Assembly (NCBI RefSeq): GCF_015354335.1
Contig: NZ_JADKYR010000003.1
Location: forward strand, 496,001-560,000
Direction: 5' to 3'
DNA: 64,000 nucleotides
DNA from: Methylophilus sp. 13
GTDB taxonomy: Bacteria; Pseudomonadota; Gammaproteobacteria; Burkholderiales; Methylophilaceae
Below, one piece after another: positions 8,704 through 17,837 of the stretch. The stretch's first letter is position 1, and every line of letters starts with the position of its first letter. Below the pieces are notes generated by a model. It was not told the DNA's origin, did not search any database, and saw only the letters and a list, made by a program, of their open reading frames with translations. A program made the position numbers and the translations under genes.

Positions 8704-10809
8704 ATGACCAAACCTCCTCATCGCAGCCTTCTACTCAGCCAGGATCACACATCGCTCACGCGTGAGCAGATACGGGCTTATTTTCATGAGACCTCAGATG
8801 TCTATGAAGCCTTGTTTACGTTACTCAGCAACGAGCAAGCGTACTACGTGAAACCCATTGCGCTGAGACATCCGCTGATTTTTTACTACGGCCATACCCA
8901 TACCTTTTTTATCAACAAGCTGATTCTGGCCGGGCTCATCACCGAACGCGTGAATCCCAGGTTTGAGTCCATGTTTGCGGTCGGCGTCGATGAAATGGGC
9001 TGGGATGACGTGAACGAAGCCCACTACCAATGGCCAACGCCAGCGGAGGTGAAGGCCTACCGTGCACAGGTGCGCGAAGTGGTTGACCAACTGATCATGC
9101 GCCTGCCTTTTGAGCTGCCGATGGATTGGGAGAGCCCGTGGTGGCCGATTCTGATGGGCATTGAGCATGAGCGCATCCATCTGGAAACCAGCTCGGTGCT
9201 GATCCGGCAACATGCCTTACAGTATGTTCGCCCCTCCCCCGCATGGGCACCCTCTGCTGCGCGGGATGTGGTCGCCCCTGAAAATCGCTTGGTGCCTATC
9301 CCGGCGCGTGAAATTGTGTTGCGCAAGTCAGATGCGTATTACGGCTGGGATAACGAATACGGTCAATTTCACGGCCACTGCCCAGCCTTTGAGGCGGCCC
9401 AATACCTGACCTCTAATGCCGAGTTTTTACGCTTTGTGGAAGCGGGCGGCTACCAGGCCAAGGCCTACTGGCAAGAAGAAGGCTGGGCCTGGCGCACCTA
9501 TACGCAAGCCGAGCATCCCACGTTTTGGATCAAACAAGCCTCCGGCTGGCAACTGCGCCTGCTGACGGAAGAAGTCGACATGCCATGGAGCTGGCCGGTA
9601 GAAGTCAATTACCATGAGGCCAAAGCGTTTTGCAATTGGCTGTCGGCACAGCTGGGCAAACCAGTGCGGCTGCCCAGCGAGCAGGAGTGGTATAGTCTGT
9701 ATGAACATGCAGGCTTGTCCGACGCCCAGGTCACCAACGGCCATCTTGCCAATCTGTTTTTAGACCATGGAGCATCGTCTTGCCCGGTCAACCAGTTTGC
9801 GCATGGTGAGCTGTGTGATGTGGTGGGCAATGTCTGGCAATGGACAGAAACACCCATTTTTCCGTTTGATGGCTTTAAAGTACACCCGTTGTACGATGAC
9901 TTTACCACCCCGACCTATGATGGCCGCCATAATCTCATCAAGGGCGGCTCCTGGATCTCAACGGGCAACGAGGCGATTAAAAGTGCGCGCTACGCCTTTC
10001 GCCGACATTTTTTTCAACATGCAGGATTCCGCTATATTGTGACTGATACCCCCGTAGAAAATAACAGCTCGTATTACGAATCTGACAAGCAGCTGTCCGA
10101 GTATGCCGAATTTCATTATGGTGACAGCTATTTTGGCGTACCCAACTTCCCCAAAGCGCTGAGCGATTATGCCCTGCAGCATTTGCAAGCCAAACCAAAA
10201 CGCACCGCACTAGATTTGGGCTGTGCCACCGGCCGTGCCACTTTTGAGCTGGCCACACAGTTTGAGCACGTCACCGGTATAGACTTTTCTGCCCGCTTTA
10301 TTGGCTTGGCGTTACAAGCGGCCGAGCAAGGCGTGTTGCGTTACACCATGGTCAATGAAGGCGACTTGGTCAGCTACCAAGAGCGCACACTGAGTGCCTT
10401 AGGCTTAGACCAGGTGGTCGACAAGGTGGAATTCTGGCAGGGCGATGCCTGCAACCTCAAGCCTCAATTCACCGGCTACGACTTTATTCTGGCCGCCAAT
10501 TTAATTGACCGGCTCTATCGCCCACGCCAGTTTTTGAGCACCATTCATGAGCGCTTGAATATCGGCGGCGTACTCATGATCACCTCGCCGTATACCTGGC
10601 TGGAAGAGCACACCCCACGTGAGGAATGGATAGGCGGCTACAAGCAAGATGGCGAAAATGTGACCACGCTGGATGGCCTGAAAGCGCTGCTAAGCCCGCA
10701 CTTTACACTCATGCAAGCCCCGGTAGAGATTCCGTTTGTGATTCGTGAAACCCGCCACAAATTCCAGCATACGCTGTCAGAAGTGACGCTGTGGGAGCGC
10801 GTGCGTTGA
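8704..10809 (+). CDS. ovoA: OvoA: 5-histidylcysteine sulfoxide synthase with methyltransferase domain
   Basis: Non-heme iron enzyme joining cysteine to the imidazole ring of histidine with O2, the first step of ovothiol A synthesis; the C-terminal domain is the likely N-methyltransferase. From ATG 8704 (701 aa) the order is a DinB-like domain with the iron-binding HX3HXE motif at H155, H159 and E161; a formylglycine-enzyme-like domain (about 210-450, with GNVWQWTE and the GGSW and FRRHFFQHAGFRY blocks); and a SAM methyltransferase with LDLGCATG near residue 504. The presence of that third domain separates OvoA from EgtB. The frame is open from GTG 8635, but ATG 8704 is preferred by homology. 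The stop overlaps the next gene. Confidence 0.95.
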   Translation: MTKPPHRSLLLSQDHTSLTREQIRAYFHETSDVYEALFTLLSNEQAYYVKPIALRHPLIFYYGHTHTFFINKLILAGLITERVNPRFESMFAVGVDEMGWDDVNEAHYQWPTPAEVKAYRAQVREVVDQLIMRLPFELPMDWESPWWPILMGIEHERIHLETSSVLIRQHALQYVRPSPAWAPSAARDVVAPENRLVPIPAREIVLRKSDAYYGWDNEYGQFHGHCPAFEAAQYLTSNAEFLRFVEAGGYQAKAYWQEEGWAWRTYTQAEHPTFWIKQASGWQLRLLTEEVDMPWSWPVEVNYHEAKAFCNWLSAQLGKPVRLPSEQEWYSLYEHAGLSDAQVTNGHLANLFLDHGASSCPVNQFAHGELCDVVGNVWQWTETPIFPFDGFKVHPLYDDFTTPTYDGRHNLIKGGSWISTGNEAIKSARYAFRRHFFQHAGFRYIVTDTPVENNSSYYESDKQLSEYAEFHYGDSYFGVPNFPKALSDYALQHLQAKPKRTALDLGCATGRATFELATQFEHVTGIDFSARFIGLALQAAEQGVLRYTMVNEGDLVSYQERTLSALGLDQVVDKVEFWQGDACNLKPQFTGYDFILAANLIDRLYRPRQFLSTIHERLNIGGVLMITSPYTWLEEHTPREEWIGGYKQDGENVTTLDGLKALLSPHFTLMQAPVEIPFVIRETRHKFQHTLSEVTLWERVR

Positions 10810-12026
10810 GCAGCCGCTTTGACCAGCCCATCGCGCGTGAAGGTAGCGGCGCATTAAAATACGATGGCCGCCAGCAGACCTTCGGCACCACCGAGGTCAT
10901 GCCCATGTGGGTGGCCGATATGGATTTTGCCGTGCCCGCAGCGGTGACCGAGGCGCTGCAAGCGCGCATCGCCCATCCGGTGTTTGGCTATTCCCTGGCA
11001 CCCGATAGCCTGTATCAAGCGCTGATGGATTGGTTACAAATCAAGCACGGTTGGCAAGTCCAGCGCGAATGGATTGTGCTCACGCCCGGCGTGGTGCCCT
11101 CGCTCAACCTGGTCGTCGCGGCCCTCACCGCCCCCAACGACGGGGTGATCGTGCAACCACCCGTGTATTTTCCGTTTTTTTCAGCGGTCACGGGCCAGCA
11201 ACGGCGTTTGCTTGAAAACCCGTTGCGCCTAACCTCCGATCACGCAAACCAGCCGCAATACCAGATGGATATGGATCACCTGACGGCGTGCGCGCAACAG
11301 GCGCGCATGCTGCTGCTATGCTCACCGCATAATCCGGTAGGTCGGGTGTGGCAAACGGCAGAAATGGAAGCCATTTTAAGCATCGCTAACCAGCACGACT
11401 TAGTTGTGCTCTCCGACGAAATCCATGCCGATTTAGTCTATGCAGAAGCGCAACACCAACCGCTTAGCCGTTTGGCCATGCAAGCCGAAACCACCGAGCA
11501 AACCGCGTTGTCCCACCGCGTGATTACCGCCGTCTCGCCCAGCAAAACCTTCAATATTCCAGGCCTGGGCCTTTCAGCCTTGATTGTGCCAAACACCGCG
11601 CATCGGCAAGCCATTCAACGCCAGCTCAACACGCTAGGCCTCTCAGTGACCAACCCACTCAACATGGCCGCCTTTGAAGCGGCCTATCGCGGCGGCAGCA
11701 ACTGGCTAAATGAGCTGATGCCTTATCTGCAAGCTACACGCGATGCGGCAGTGGCGTATATTCAGGCAGAGCTGCCCAGTATCAAAGTCATCGTTCCGCA
11801 AGCCACTTATCTGCTATGGCTGGATTGCCGCGCCCTCAATCTGCATAACGCCGCATTAAAACGCTTTTTTATTGAAGAAGCACAACTCGGCCTCTCGCCC
11901 GGTGCGATGTTTGGTCATGGCGGCGAAGGGTTTATGCGCATGAACATAGGCACCCCCCAGGCCAACGTGCTCGCGGCGCTGGCGCGATTAAAAGCCGCCT
12001 TCAGCCGTCACGGTCTCTCAACTTAA
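10806..12026 (+). CDS. ovoB: OvoB: PLP-dependent C-S lyase of ovothiol synthesis (PatB/MalY-like)
   Basis: Fold-type I PLP enzyme expected to cleave the histidylcysteine sulfoxide made by OvoA to release 5-thiohistidine. Seen: MPMWVADMDFAVP near the N-terminus (a hallmark of the MalY/PatB C-S lyase group), the CSPHNPVGRVW block, SDEIHADL, and the PLP lysine in SPSKTFN (K247 counted from TTG 10806). TTG 10806 overlaps the ovoA TGA (TTGA), the likely coupled start; a GTG at 10791 is an alternative. The role rests on gene order plus family; by sequence alone it could be a general cystathionine beta-lyase. Confidence 0.88.
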   Translation: MSSRFDQPIAREGSGALKYDGRQQTFGTTEVMPMWVADMDFAVPAAVTEALQARIAHPVFGYSLAPDSLYQALMDWLQIKHGWQVQREWIVLTPGVVPSLNLVVAALTAPNDGVIVQPPVYFPFFSAVTGQQRRLLENPLRLTSDHANQPQYQMDMDHLTACAQQARMLLLCSPHNPVGRVWQTAEMEAILSIANQHDLVVLSDEIHADLVYAEAQHQPLSRLAMQAETTEQTALSHRVITAVSPSKTFNIPGLGLSALIVPNTAHRQAIQRQLNTLGLSVTNPLNMAAFEAAYRGGSNWLNELMPYLQATRDAAVAYIQAELPSIKVIVPQATYLLWLDCRALNLHNAALKRFFIEEAQLGLSPGAMFGHGGEGFMRMNIGTPQANVLAALARLKAAFSRHGLST

Positions 12027-12057
12027 TTACTCCCCTCACCACACGCTAGGAACAGCC

Positions 12058-12807
12058 ATGACGCAAGCAGCTAAAACAATGTTGGCGCAGTTATTCAGCA
12101 AAGCAATCTCCACCGCATTGATGCTGTGCGCGCTGTGTGCATCCAGCCTCGCGCAGGCAAACACGCTAGAAGAAGCCAGACAGAAGCTACTGCAAAAAGA
12201 CTATGCCGCCGCCCACGCCATTTATCTGTCGCTCGCCAATCAAAACGATGCCAAAGCCTGCTACAACCTGGGCATGATGTCGCAGAACGGCGATGGCGTG
12301 CCCAAAAGCATGGACGAAGCGGTCAAATGGTACACAAAATCGGCTGAGTTGAATTACAAAGAGGCCCAGTACACACTGGGCTCACTAGTGTTTCAGCGAC
12401 AGATTCAAAGCATTAGCTACCCGCAAGCGGTGGCCTATTACGAGCAAGCAGCCAAGCAAGGTCATGTGAAATCGCAGCTCAATTTAGGTATGCTGTATTT
12501 GCGGGGCGAAGTGATTGCGCAAGACATGCCCGCCGCCGTGCACTGGTTAAGCCTGGCCGCCAGCAACAACAATAGTGAAGCCCAGGGCTACCTGGCCGAG
12601 CTTTACCAGCAAGGGGCCGGCGTGGAGCAAAGTACCCTCAAAGCGGCAATGTGGTTGATATTGGCAACCCAAAACGAAGAAAAACGCCTGGTGAATCGCC
12701 ACAGCAAAATGCTGAATTATCTTTATGCTCAAATGAGCGAGGAGCAAAAAGTCGCTGCCACCCAATTGGCCACGCAATGTAAAAGCCAGCAACTGCAAGG
12801 CTGTTAA
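12058..12807 (+). CDS. Exported Sel1-repeat (TPR-like) protein
   Basis: 249 aa with an N-terminal signal peptide (hydrophobic core at about residues 19-35, cleavage plausible after AQA), then about four Sel1-like repeats showing the A..LG.MY..G.GV..D...A..W...AA pattern. Such repeats mediate protein-protein contact in the envelope. An AGGAA site precedes the ATG. It sits 31 nt after ovoB and 14 nt before the next gene, so is probably co-transcribed; no direct link to ovothiol is known to me. Confidence 0.85.
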   Translation: MTQAAKTMLAQLFSKAISTALMLCALCASSLAQANTLEEARQKLLQKDYAAAHAIYLSLANQNDAKACYNLGMMSQNGDGVPKSMDEAVKWYTKSAELNYKEAQYTLGSLVFQRQIQSISYPQAVAYYEQAAKQGHVKSQLNLGMLYLRGEVIAQDMPAAVHWLSLAASNNNSEAQGYLAELYQQGAGVEQSTLKAAMWLILATQNEEKRLVNRHSKMLNYLYAQMSEEQKVAATQLATQCKSQQLQGC

Positions 12808-12821
12808 ACAAGGATCACACG

Positions 12822-13913
12822 ATGCCAATCACCACCCTTCAACGTGCAGACCGAATGCGCGGCGCCCTCTGGGGGATGTTTATTGGCGATGCGCTGGCCA
12901 TGCCCGTGCACTGGTATTACAACATCGCCGCCCTCTGGCAAGACTTTGGTCAAATTCGCGACTATCAAGCGCCCAAAGCCAGCCACCCCAGCTCCATCAT
13001 GCCCCTGGCCAGCACAGGCAAGGCAGGCCGCGGCACACAAGCGGGCGATATTGTCGGCAGTGTGATTTTAAAAGGCAAAAAACAATTCTGGGGCCTGCCT
13101 AACGGCCACTATCACCAAGGCATGCAGGCAGGCGACAACACGCTTAACCTGCTGTGTGCCCGTGTGTTGCTGCGCTCCCTTATCGCCCAAGGCCAGCATG
13201 ATCCCTCAGACTTTTTGCAAGCCTATGTGCGCTTTATGACCGAACCAGATCAGCACAACGACACTTATGCTGAGTCATACCACCGTGATTTTTTTGCCAA
13301 CTATGCCAAAGGCGTGGCCCCGAAAAAATGTGCGGGCGACGAAGGCCATGACACCGCCTCCATCGGCGGCCTGGTGAACATCCCCATGGTGGTCATGGCC
13401 AGCGTGAAGGCGAACGACCTGGCCGCCTGCAACCAAGCCGCCTTAAGGCAACAAAACCTCACCCACAGCTCAACCGAGTTAGAGCGCCATACGCTGGCAC
13501 TGAGCCAACTCTTGTTTGAAATTTTCAACTCACCACACCCTGACAACGAACAACTCGCCAGCGCTGCGGCCAGTCAATTGGGATTTCCGGCCGCTAAAGT
13601 AGTCGAACAAGTCCGCGCCACACAAAAATCTGACCTCGATGTGATAGGTGGCCTACTCAGCCCCGCCTGCTACATAGACCAATCGTTTCCATCTGTGCTC
13701 TACCTCGCCACCCGCTACCATGATGACTTTGAAAGCGCCTTGATTGCCAACACCAATGTCGGCGGGGATAACTGCCACCGTGGTGCGGTGCTGGGCGCGA
13801 TTTTGGGTGCTTCGTTTGGGTTGGAGGCGATTCCGCCACGCTGGATCAAAGGCCTCACCGCACACGATGCCATTCACCGCGAGATTGAACAGTTTGTGGC
13901 GCAGTTTGCCTAA
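12822..13913 (+). CDS. ADP-ribosylglycohydrolase family protein
   Basis: 363 aa, predicted cytoplasmic hydrolase of the DraG/ARH fold removing ADP-ribose (or a related N-glycoside) from protein or small molecule. Seen: the N-terminal RMRGALWGMFIGDALAMP block (first metal-binding loop), a central helical region, and the C-terminal NVGGDNCHRGAVLGAILGA block. The second metal-site pattern is usually GGDxD; here it is GGDN followed by C, so one expected Asp is replaced and the metal site or activity could differ. Third gene of the cluster that begins with ovoA. Confidence 0.85.
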   Translation: MPITTLQRADRMRGALWGMFIGDALAMPVHWYYNIAALWQDFGQIRDYQAPKASHPSSIMPLASTGKAGRGTQAGDIVGSVILKGKKQFWGLPNGHYHQGMQAGDNTLNLLCARVLLRSLIAQGQHDPSDFLQAYVRFMTEPDQHNDTYAESYHRDFFANYAKGVAPKKCAGDEGHDTASIGGLVNIPMVVMASVKANDLAACNQAALRQQNLTHSSTELERHTLALSQLLFEIFNSPHPDNEQLASAAASQLGFPAAKVVEQVRATQKSDLDVIGGLLSPACYIDQSFPSVLYLATRYHDDFESALIANTNVGGDNCHRGAVLGAILGASFGLEAIPPRWIKGLTAHDAIHREIEQFVAQFA

Positions 13914-13941
13914 AATTTTGACTAATCAGGCGATAAAAACC

Positions 13942-14286
13942 ATGCTTACAAAAATATTAGCAACCCTCTTTATGATGAGCGGCAGCGTTGCCTTTGCTGC
14001 CAATGACTTAAGCTTTATGACTGAAGGCAAACCATACAACGAGGTCAAGCAAACGCTGATTGATCAAGGGTGGGCGCCAATCAAAAACACCAAGATTGAT
14101 CGGGCTAGTCTATACGCGCAAGAAATCTACAACATGGGCATGACAGAGGTCACCGATTGCATCTCGATGGAAATTGACGGCTGTACATTCCTCTACCAAA
14201 AAGGCAAGCAAACACTGGAAATCAAAACCATCACCAGGCAGTTGAGTGTAGAGTCTTTCCGTGTGTATAAGAAAAATACGCGGTGA
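13942..14286 (+). CDS. Small exported protein of unknown function
   Basis: 114 aa from ATG 13942, with a clear signal peptide (MLTKILATLFMMSGSVAFA, then AND). The mature part holds a YNEVKQTLIDQGWAPI segment typical of small periplasmic proteins, and two Cys residues (TDC, DGC) that could form a disulfide. The frame is open further upstream inside the hydrolase gene, but signal peptide and position support 13942. Last gene of the run, 28 nt after the hydrolase. Confidence 0.75.
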   Translation: MLTKILATLFMMSGSVAFAANDLSFMTEGKPYNEVKQTLIDQGWAPIKNTKIDRASLYAQEIYNMGMTEVTDCISMEIDGCTFLYQKGKQTLEIKTITRQLSVESFRVYKKNTR

Positions 14287-14375
14287 ATGCTTAAGGCAAT
14301 TGTTTTTATGTAGCTCCCGCGCATGGTGCGTTGTATTTGAAATGAACCATGCGGCGCACTGAAAGCGAGTCCGCC

Positions 14376-14576
14376 CTACCGCGTTGGCATAAAATCATCG
14401 CTCACCGTCAAGTTAGCATTAAAAAAGCTATCCCAGGTTTCAGCAATCGGCGTGATAATGCGCTCGTTACCAAGTGCACGCACGTTCACCAGTTTCACAT
14501 CCTTTGGCAAGCGCATTTCAGCAGGCAGGCGTACAGCTTGCGTGCGATTATTAATAAACACAGTGCTTATAGCCAT
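14376..14576 (-). CDS. Orphan VapB-like antitoxin, C-terminally shortened
   Basis: 66 aa with an AbrB/SpoVT-type DNA-binding N-terminus (VFINNRTQAVRLPAEMRLP), as in VapB antitoxins. The family typically continues past the SDDFM motif with an acidic, Arg/Gln-rich tail that binds the toxin; here it ends two residues after it (MPTR, stop). No VapC reading frame follows in the 90 bp before the neighbouring gene. A GAGAGGGA site precedes the ATG, so it may still be translated. Probably a decayed VapBC locus. Confidence 0.8.
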   Translation of the reverse strand: MAISTVFINNRTQAVRLPAEMRLPKDVKLVNVRALGNERIITPIAETWDSFFNANLTVSDDFMPTR

Positions 14577-14753
14577 CGTTCATCCCTCTCGTCAACACGC
14601 ATGTAGCATTAGCGTATAGCACGAAAAATAGAGTTGCAAACCTGCTTGGGAGCCGCATGAAAGAATAGCGACCTGATCACGTCGCATGCGTCTTTAAGGT
14701 AATAAAAACGCGTAGATGTGGCTTGGCTTACAAGAGTGTGAGACCGGCTTAAT

Positions 14754-15164
14754 TCAAAGCGCATTAAACTGTGCGGCAGTCAAAATAGAGATGCCTTGAA
14801 AAGGATGCAACACCAACAAGTCAGCATCGCCCGTGATGATCATCGATGCACCACCATTCACGGCGACTTCTAAAAATTGATTGTCTTTTGGGTCACGGCA
14901 GGCATTCACGGGATAGACAATATTCACACGTTCATACATGCGACTAAACAGTCTAAAAAAAGCTTGCCTGTCTTCAAGCGAAATATAGCGGTCAAACTTT
15001 GGGCGAGATAATACGTCCGCCAGTTCATTGAGCGTAGACTCTGACACCAGCAATACACCTCGCTCAAAAGCTTTACGCACGGCAATTGATGAAACGCTGT
15101 TCGGTAACAGCAAATAACTGATCAAAGTATTGGTGTCACAGACTACCCGTAACGCCTCACTCAT
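14754..15164 (-). CDS. PIN-domain toxin (COG1569-type)
   Basis: 136 aa putative ribonuclease toxin. The first acidic residue lies in VVCDTN (D10), a second in the NELADVLSRPKF region, and the C-terminal acidic cluster in CRDPKDNQFLEVA and ITGDADLL. This arrangement is typical of the PIN toxins paired with Phd/AbrB-like antitoxins. The start overlaps the antitoxin stop by 8 nt, the usual antitoxin-first operon order. The RNA target is unknown. Confidence 0.88.
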   Translation of the reverse strand: MSEALRVVCDTNTLISYLLLPNSVSSIAVRKAFERGVLLVSESTLNELADVLSRPKFDRYISLEDRQAFFRLFSRMYERVNIVYPVNACRDPKDNQFLEVAVNGGASMIITGDADLLVLHPFQGISILTAAQFNAL

Positions 15165-15405
15165 TGGTCAGCAACTCGGCTAATTTGTCCTCGGTTAAGC
15201 CATTTGCCACCGCCTGCTGCCCGACACGGTCACAAAATGATTGAAACTCAGCCAGATTCAGCCCGCGCAAGCGTTGATATTCAGCGGGAGAAAGCACAAT
15301 CGCAACATCACGGTTTTGACGACGAATCGTCACTGGCTCGCGCTGTGCCGTATCAATTAAAGCCGCCATATTTTGTTTAGCATCTGTTGCAGAAACATAT
15401 TGCAT
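15157..15405 (-). CDS. Phd/YefM-family antitoxin
   Basis: 82 aa from ATG 15405, where a CAGGAG site sits at the right distance; the frame runs 9 codons further up without one. The N-terminal MQYVSATDAKQNMAALIDTAQREPVTIRRQNRDVAIVLS pattern is the Phd/YefM DNA-binding fold; the C-terminus is predicted to cover the PIN toxin's active site. It represses its own promoter in characterised relatives, matching the palindrome upstream. Confidence 0.88.
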   Translation of the reverse strand: MQYVSATDAKQNMAALIDTAQREPVTIRRQNRDVAIVLSPAEYQRLRGLNLAEFQSFCDRVGQQAVANGLTEDKLAELLTNE

Positions 15406-15433
15406 AATCAACTCTCCTGTTTGCCTAATCATA

Positions 15434-15465
15434 GTACAAAATGTCTATTTTGTACATTTTGTGCA
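15434..15465 (-). promoter_or_regulatory. Palindromic operator candidate of the Phd/PIN operon
   Basis: GTACAAAAT (15434-15442) faces ATTTTGTAC (15447-15455) as a perfect 9-bp inverted repeat. A third, degenerate half-site (ATTTTGTGC) follows to 15464. It lies 30-60 bp before the antitoxin ATG, where an autoregulatory operator is expected. Confidence 0.6.
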
Positions 15466-15568
15466 AACCATCACATTTAGTCTTGAAACTGCGTCGGAGA
15501 ACAAATACGTGTAAGGCATCAACAAGTCAAACGACCAATCCACTCCAGCCAATTGATGGAGTCTCGTC

Positions 15569-16348
15569 ATGAACAAACAATCTCTGCTCATCGCTTTATA
15601 CGCCATCGTGTTTGCATCAAACGCTACCGCGCAACCACAATGCAGCGCCATCAGCGGCCCACAAACCAATGCCCTGGTTGAGCTATATACCTCAGAAGGC
15701 TGTAGCAGTTGCCCACCCGCAGACCAGTGGTTAACGCGCCTAAAAACGCAAGGCACTCAGTTTGGCAACATCGTGCCCATGGCCCTGCATGTGGATTATT
15801 GGGATTACATCGGCTGGAAAGACAACTTTGCCAACCCTGCCTTTGCCAGGCGGCAACGTGACATGGCCGCCTCAGGGCATGCGCGTGGTGTGTATACGCC
15901 ACAAATTGCCATCAACGGGCAAGATAGCCGCAGCTGGTTAAGTGATGCCCGCTTTAAAAGTGAAGTTGCCAGCATCAATCGCATGCCTGCTAAAGCCGAG
16001 ATTCACCTGACAATAAATTCCCCCACACCAAAGTCAGTGCAAGTATCCACAAGCATCAAAACCGCAGAGGCAGGGCCACTGGTCCATTACCTCGCGCTAC
16101 AAGAAAACAACCTGCAATCCACTGTCAATGCAGGTGAAAACCGTGGCGAGCTATTGCGCCACGATTATGTCGTACGCCAGTGGTTAGGGCCGTTTAAAGT
16201 GGGTGCGGATGGAAAAATAAGTGCCAGTCATGAAATCCAACTTCAACCAGCCTGGAAGCAGCGTGACCTTAATGTGGTGGCTTTTGTGCAGAACTCAGCA
16301 ACGGGGGAGATTTTTCAGGCATTAGCTTTAGGGTTGTGTGAAGATTAA
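15569..16348 (+). CDS. DUF1223 exported thioredoxin-fold protein, intact copy
   Basis: 259 aa with signal peptide (about residues 1-22), then a thioredoxin-like domain with the CxxC motif in ELYTSEGCSSCPPAD and a C-terminal beta-rich domain. DUF1223 proteins are predicted periplasmic; their substrate is unknown. A GGAG site (about 15557-15560) precedes the ATG. The last 495 bp are duplicated in the same orientation at 41700-42194, which starts at codon 95 of this gene. Confidence 0.88.
   Translation: MNKQSLLIALYAIVFASNATAQPQCSAISGPQTNALVELYTSEGCSSCPPADQWLTRLKTQGTQFGNIVPMALHVDYWDYIGWKDNFANPAFARRQRDMAASGHARGVYTPQIAINGQDSRSWLSDARFKSEVASINRMPAKAEIHLTINSPTPKSVQVSTSIKTAEAGPLVHYLALQENNLQSTVNAGENRGELLRHDYVVRQWLGPFKVGADGKISASHEIQLQPAWKQRDLNVVAFVQNSATGEIFQALALGLCED
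15851..16345 (+). repeat. Direct-repeat copy 1 (3' part of DUF1223 gene)
   Basis: Pairs with 41700-42194. By hand count about 137 of 164 encoded residues are identical. The two copies bracket about 25 kb of accessory DNA. Confidence 0.8.
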
Positions 16349-16630
16349 CTTACTATGCCCATCGCAAGCATTTGTATAGTTAGAATGTAGTTTTGCAAGA
16401 CCTGACCTCGAGGGTGCTCTAAAACTTAGAATAATTTTTTAGATTCTCTCTCCCTTGTAAATTACCATTGATACAAACTCACAGAGAATGGCAAAATTTC
16501 TTAAAGATTTTGCTAGGTAATCTTTCAAATTAGGATTATTTAACTGTTGCTATCAATTACTATTTTCATAATTAGACATATTATTGTTTATTGCTTGTAC
16601 TCCGATCAACTTTATAGCTTAGGGAGAAGT
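16349..16630. other. AT-rich intergenic leader before the PIN operon
   Basis: No coding sequence is seen. Base composition falls sharply from the GC-rich left side. One perfect hairpin, GCAAAAT (16491-16497) facing ATTTTGC (16507-16513), lies about 120 bp before the YozE-like gene. No convincing sigma70 promoter was picked out. Confidence 0.5.
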
Positions 16631-16846
16631 ATGGCTAAAGTTAGCAGTTTCTATAAATGGTTGAATAAACAATCCAATAGAGATGACATTATTGGTGATC
16701 TAGCGAAAGATCTTGAGCGAGCTCGCAACATCCCTCAAGAAAGTAACGACATCGAAATCTGGCTCTCGCATTTGAGGTGCAATGGTGCCTGCCAAGAGGC
16801 AATTGAAGCTATGCATGAGGCTTGGGCTGAGTTTGAAGCTTTGTAA
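16631..16846 (+). CDS. YozE/SAM-like small protein
   Basis: 71 aa. The N-terminus SSFYKWLNKQ...DIIGDLAKDL matches the YozE SAM-like fold pattern (SFY.WL, then D.IGDLA..). ATG 16631 follows AGGGAGA closely; an upstream extension to 16547 is hydrophobic and lacks a site. It lies 37 nt before the PIN-domain gene and is probably co-transcribed. In this family the role is unknown; in this setting it may be an accessory or antitoxin-like partner, which is inference. Confidence 0.7.
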   Translation: MAKVSSFYKWLNKQSNRDDIIGDLAKDLERARNIPQESNDIEIWLSHLRCNGACQEAIEAMHEAWAEFEAL

Positions 16847-16883
16847 CTTTCTTGACTAAAAAATAATAAATAAACTTCAAATT

Positions 16884-17837
16884 ATGCTTCACATATTCAT
16901 CGATACAAATCCACTTTATTCAGCTGGAATGGGCTTAAACAATGGCGAATTTAGGAAACTATTGTTTCATTCCAAAGCTGGGCAGGTAAAGTTGTATATT
17001 CCCTTCATCAGTTGGGAAGAGCGAAGAACTCAAATACTTGAAGAAGCTTTGAAAAAGAACAAAGCTTTGCGTAAAGCTCATTCCGAATTTTCTACTTCAA
17101 AAAATTTATTTCTTGACCCTTTACCTAAGACGCCAATGTTTGAGTTTGATGACGATGCACTTAAACTCAAGTCGAAAGAGATAATGGCTCAATTTGCCAA
17201 AGATCATGGCATTGAAATTCTACAACTTGGTGAAGATCATGCTCAAAGAGCTTGGACTAGATTTTTTGAAATTCACCCACCCTTCAGCTTAGATGAGGCA
17301 GATCGGGAAGTTCGCAGAAAAGACATACCAGATTCCTGGATATTAGAGGCGGCCATCGATCTGAAAACAAGATTTGAAGAGATGGTCGTTTTTGGAAAGG
17401 ACGGGAAATTAACCAAAGCTATCCAAGAGTTAAAAATCGATGTAATTGGAGACTATGAAGAGTTATTTGAAAGAATAAATCGTTGTATTTCGCCAGTTTT
17501 GACCGTTACTGAAGAGACTACTCCCGAAGTCATTCCTGTCGATGAATTGGAAAAAGCATTATTAGTATCTCAGCAAAGTTTTATGGGCCTTGAGAAGAGA
17601 GTGTTGGGTTATATCGCATATTTCGACCCGGCCAATAAAGATGAGTTGTTTGAAACTTTAAGCAAGCAGGGTATAGGTAGGCATATTTCAGAAAATATTG
17701 CTCAGAGATTGGTGTTAACAGATGCCATATCTGACTCAGGCAATAATTATTTAATAAAAAATAAATCAATGTGTGAACTTGCAGCTAGCGCAGTTGAAGA
17801 TGAGATAATCAAAATGCTAGCAGATGATAAATCATGA
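16884..17837 (+). CDS. PIN-domain nuclease with C-terminal helical extension
   Basis: 317 aa. MLHIFIDTN places the first PIN aspartate at D7; further acidic residues are seen in RKDIPDSWILEAAID and VVFGKDGKLTKA (DxK replaces the usual D near the C-terminal acidic cluster). The layout fits the larger PIN proteins of the DUF4935 kind. About 110 residues of unrecognised helical sequence follow. The stop overlaps the next start (ATGA), so the two proteins are probably made in matched amounts. AT-rich compared with the flanking core genes. Confidence 0.75.
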   Translation: MLHIFIDTNPLYSAGMGLNNGEFRKLLFHSKAGQVKLYIPFISWEERRTQILEEALKKNKALRKAHSEFSTSKNLFLDPLPKTPMFEFDDDALKLKSKEIMAQFAKDHGIEILQLGEDHAQRAWTRFFEIHPPFSLDEADREVRRKDIPDSWILEAAIDLKTRFEEMVVFGKDGKLTKAIQELKIDVIGDYEELFERINRCISPVLTVTEETTPEVIPVDELEKALLVSQQSFMGLEKRVLGYIAYFDPANKDELFETLSKQGIGRHISENIAQRLVLTDAISDSGNNYLIKNKSMCELAASAVEDEIIKMLADDKS

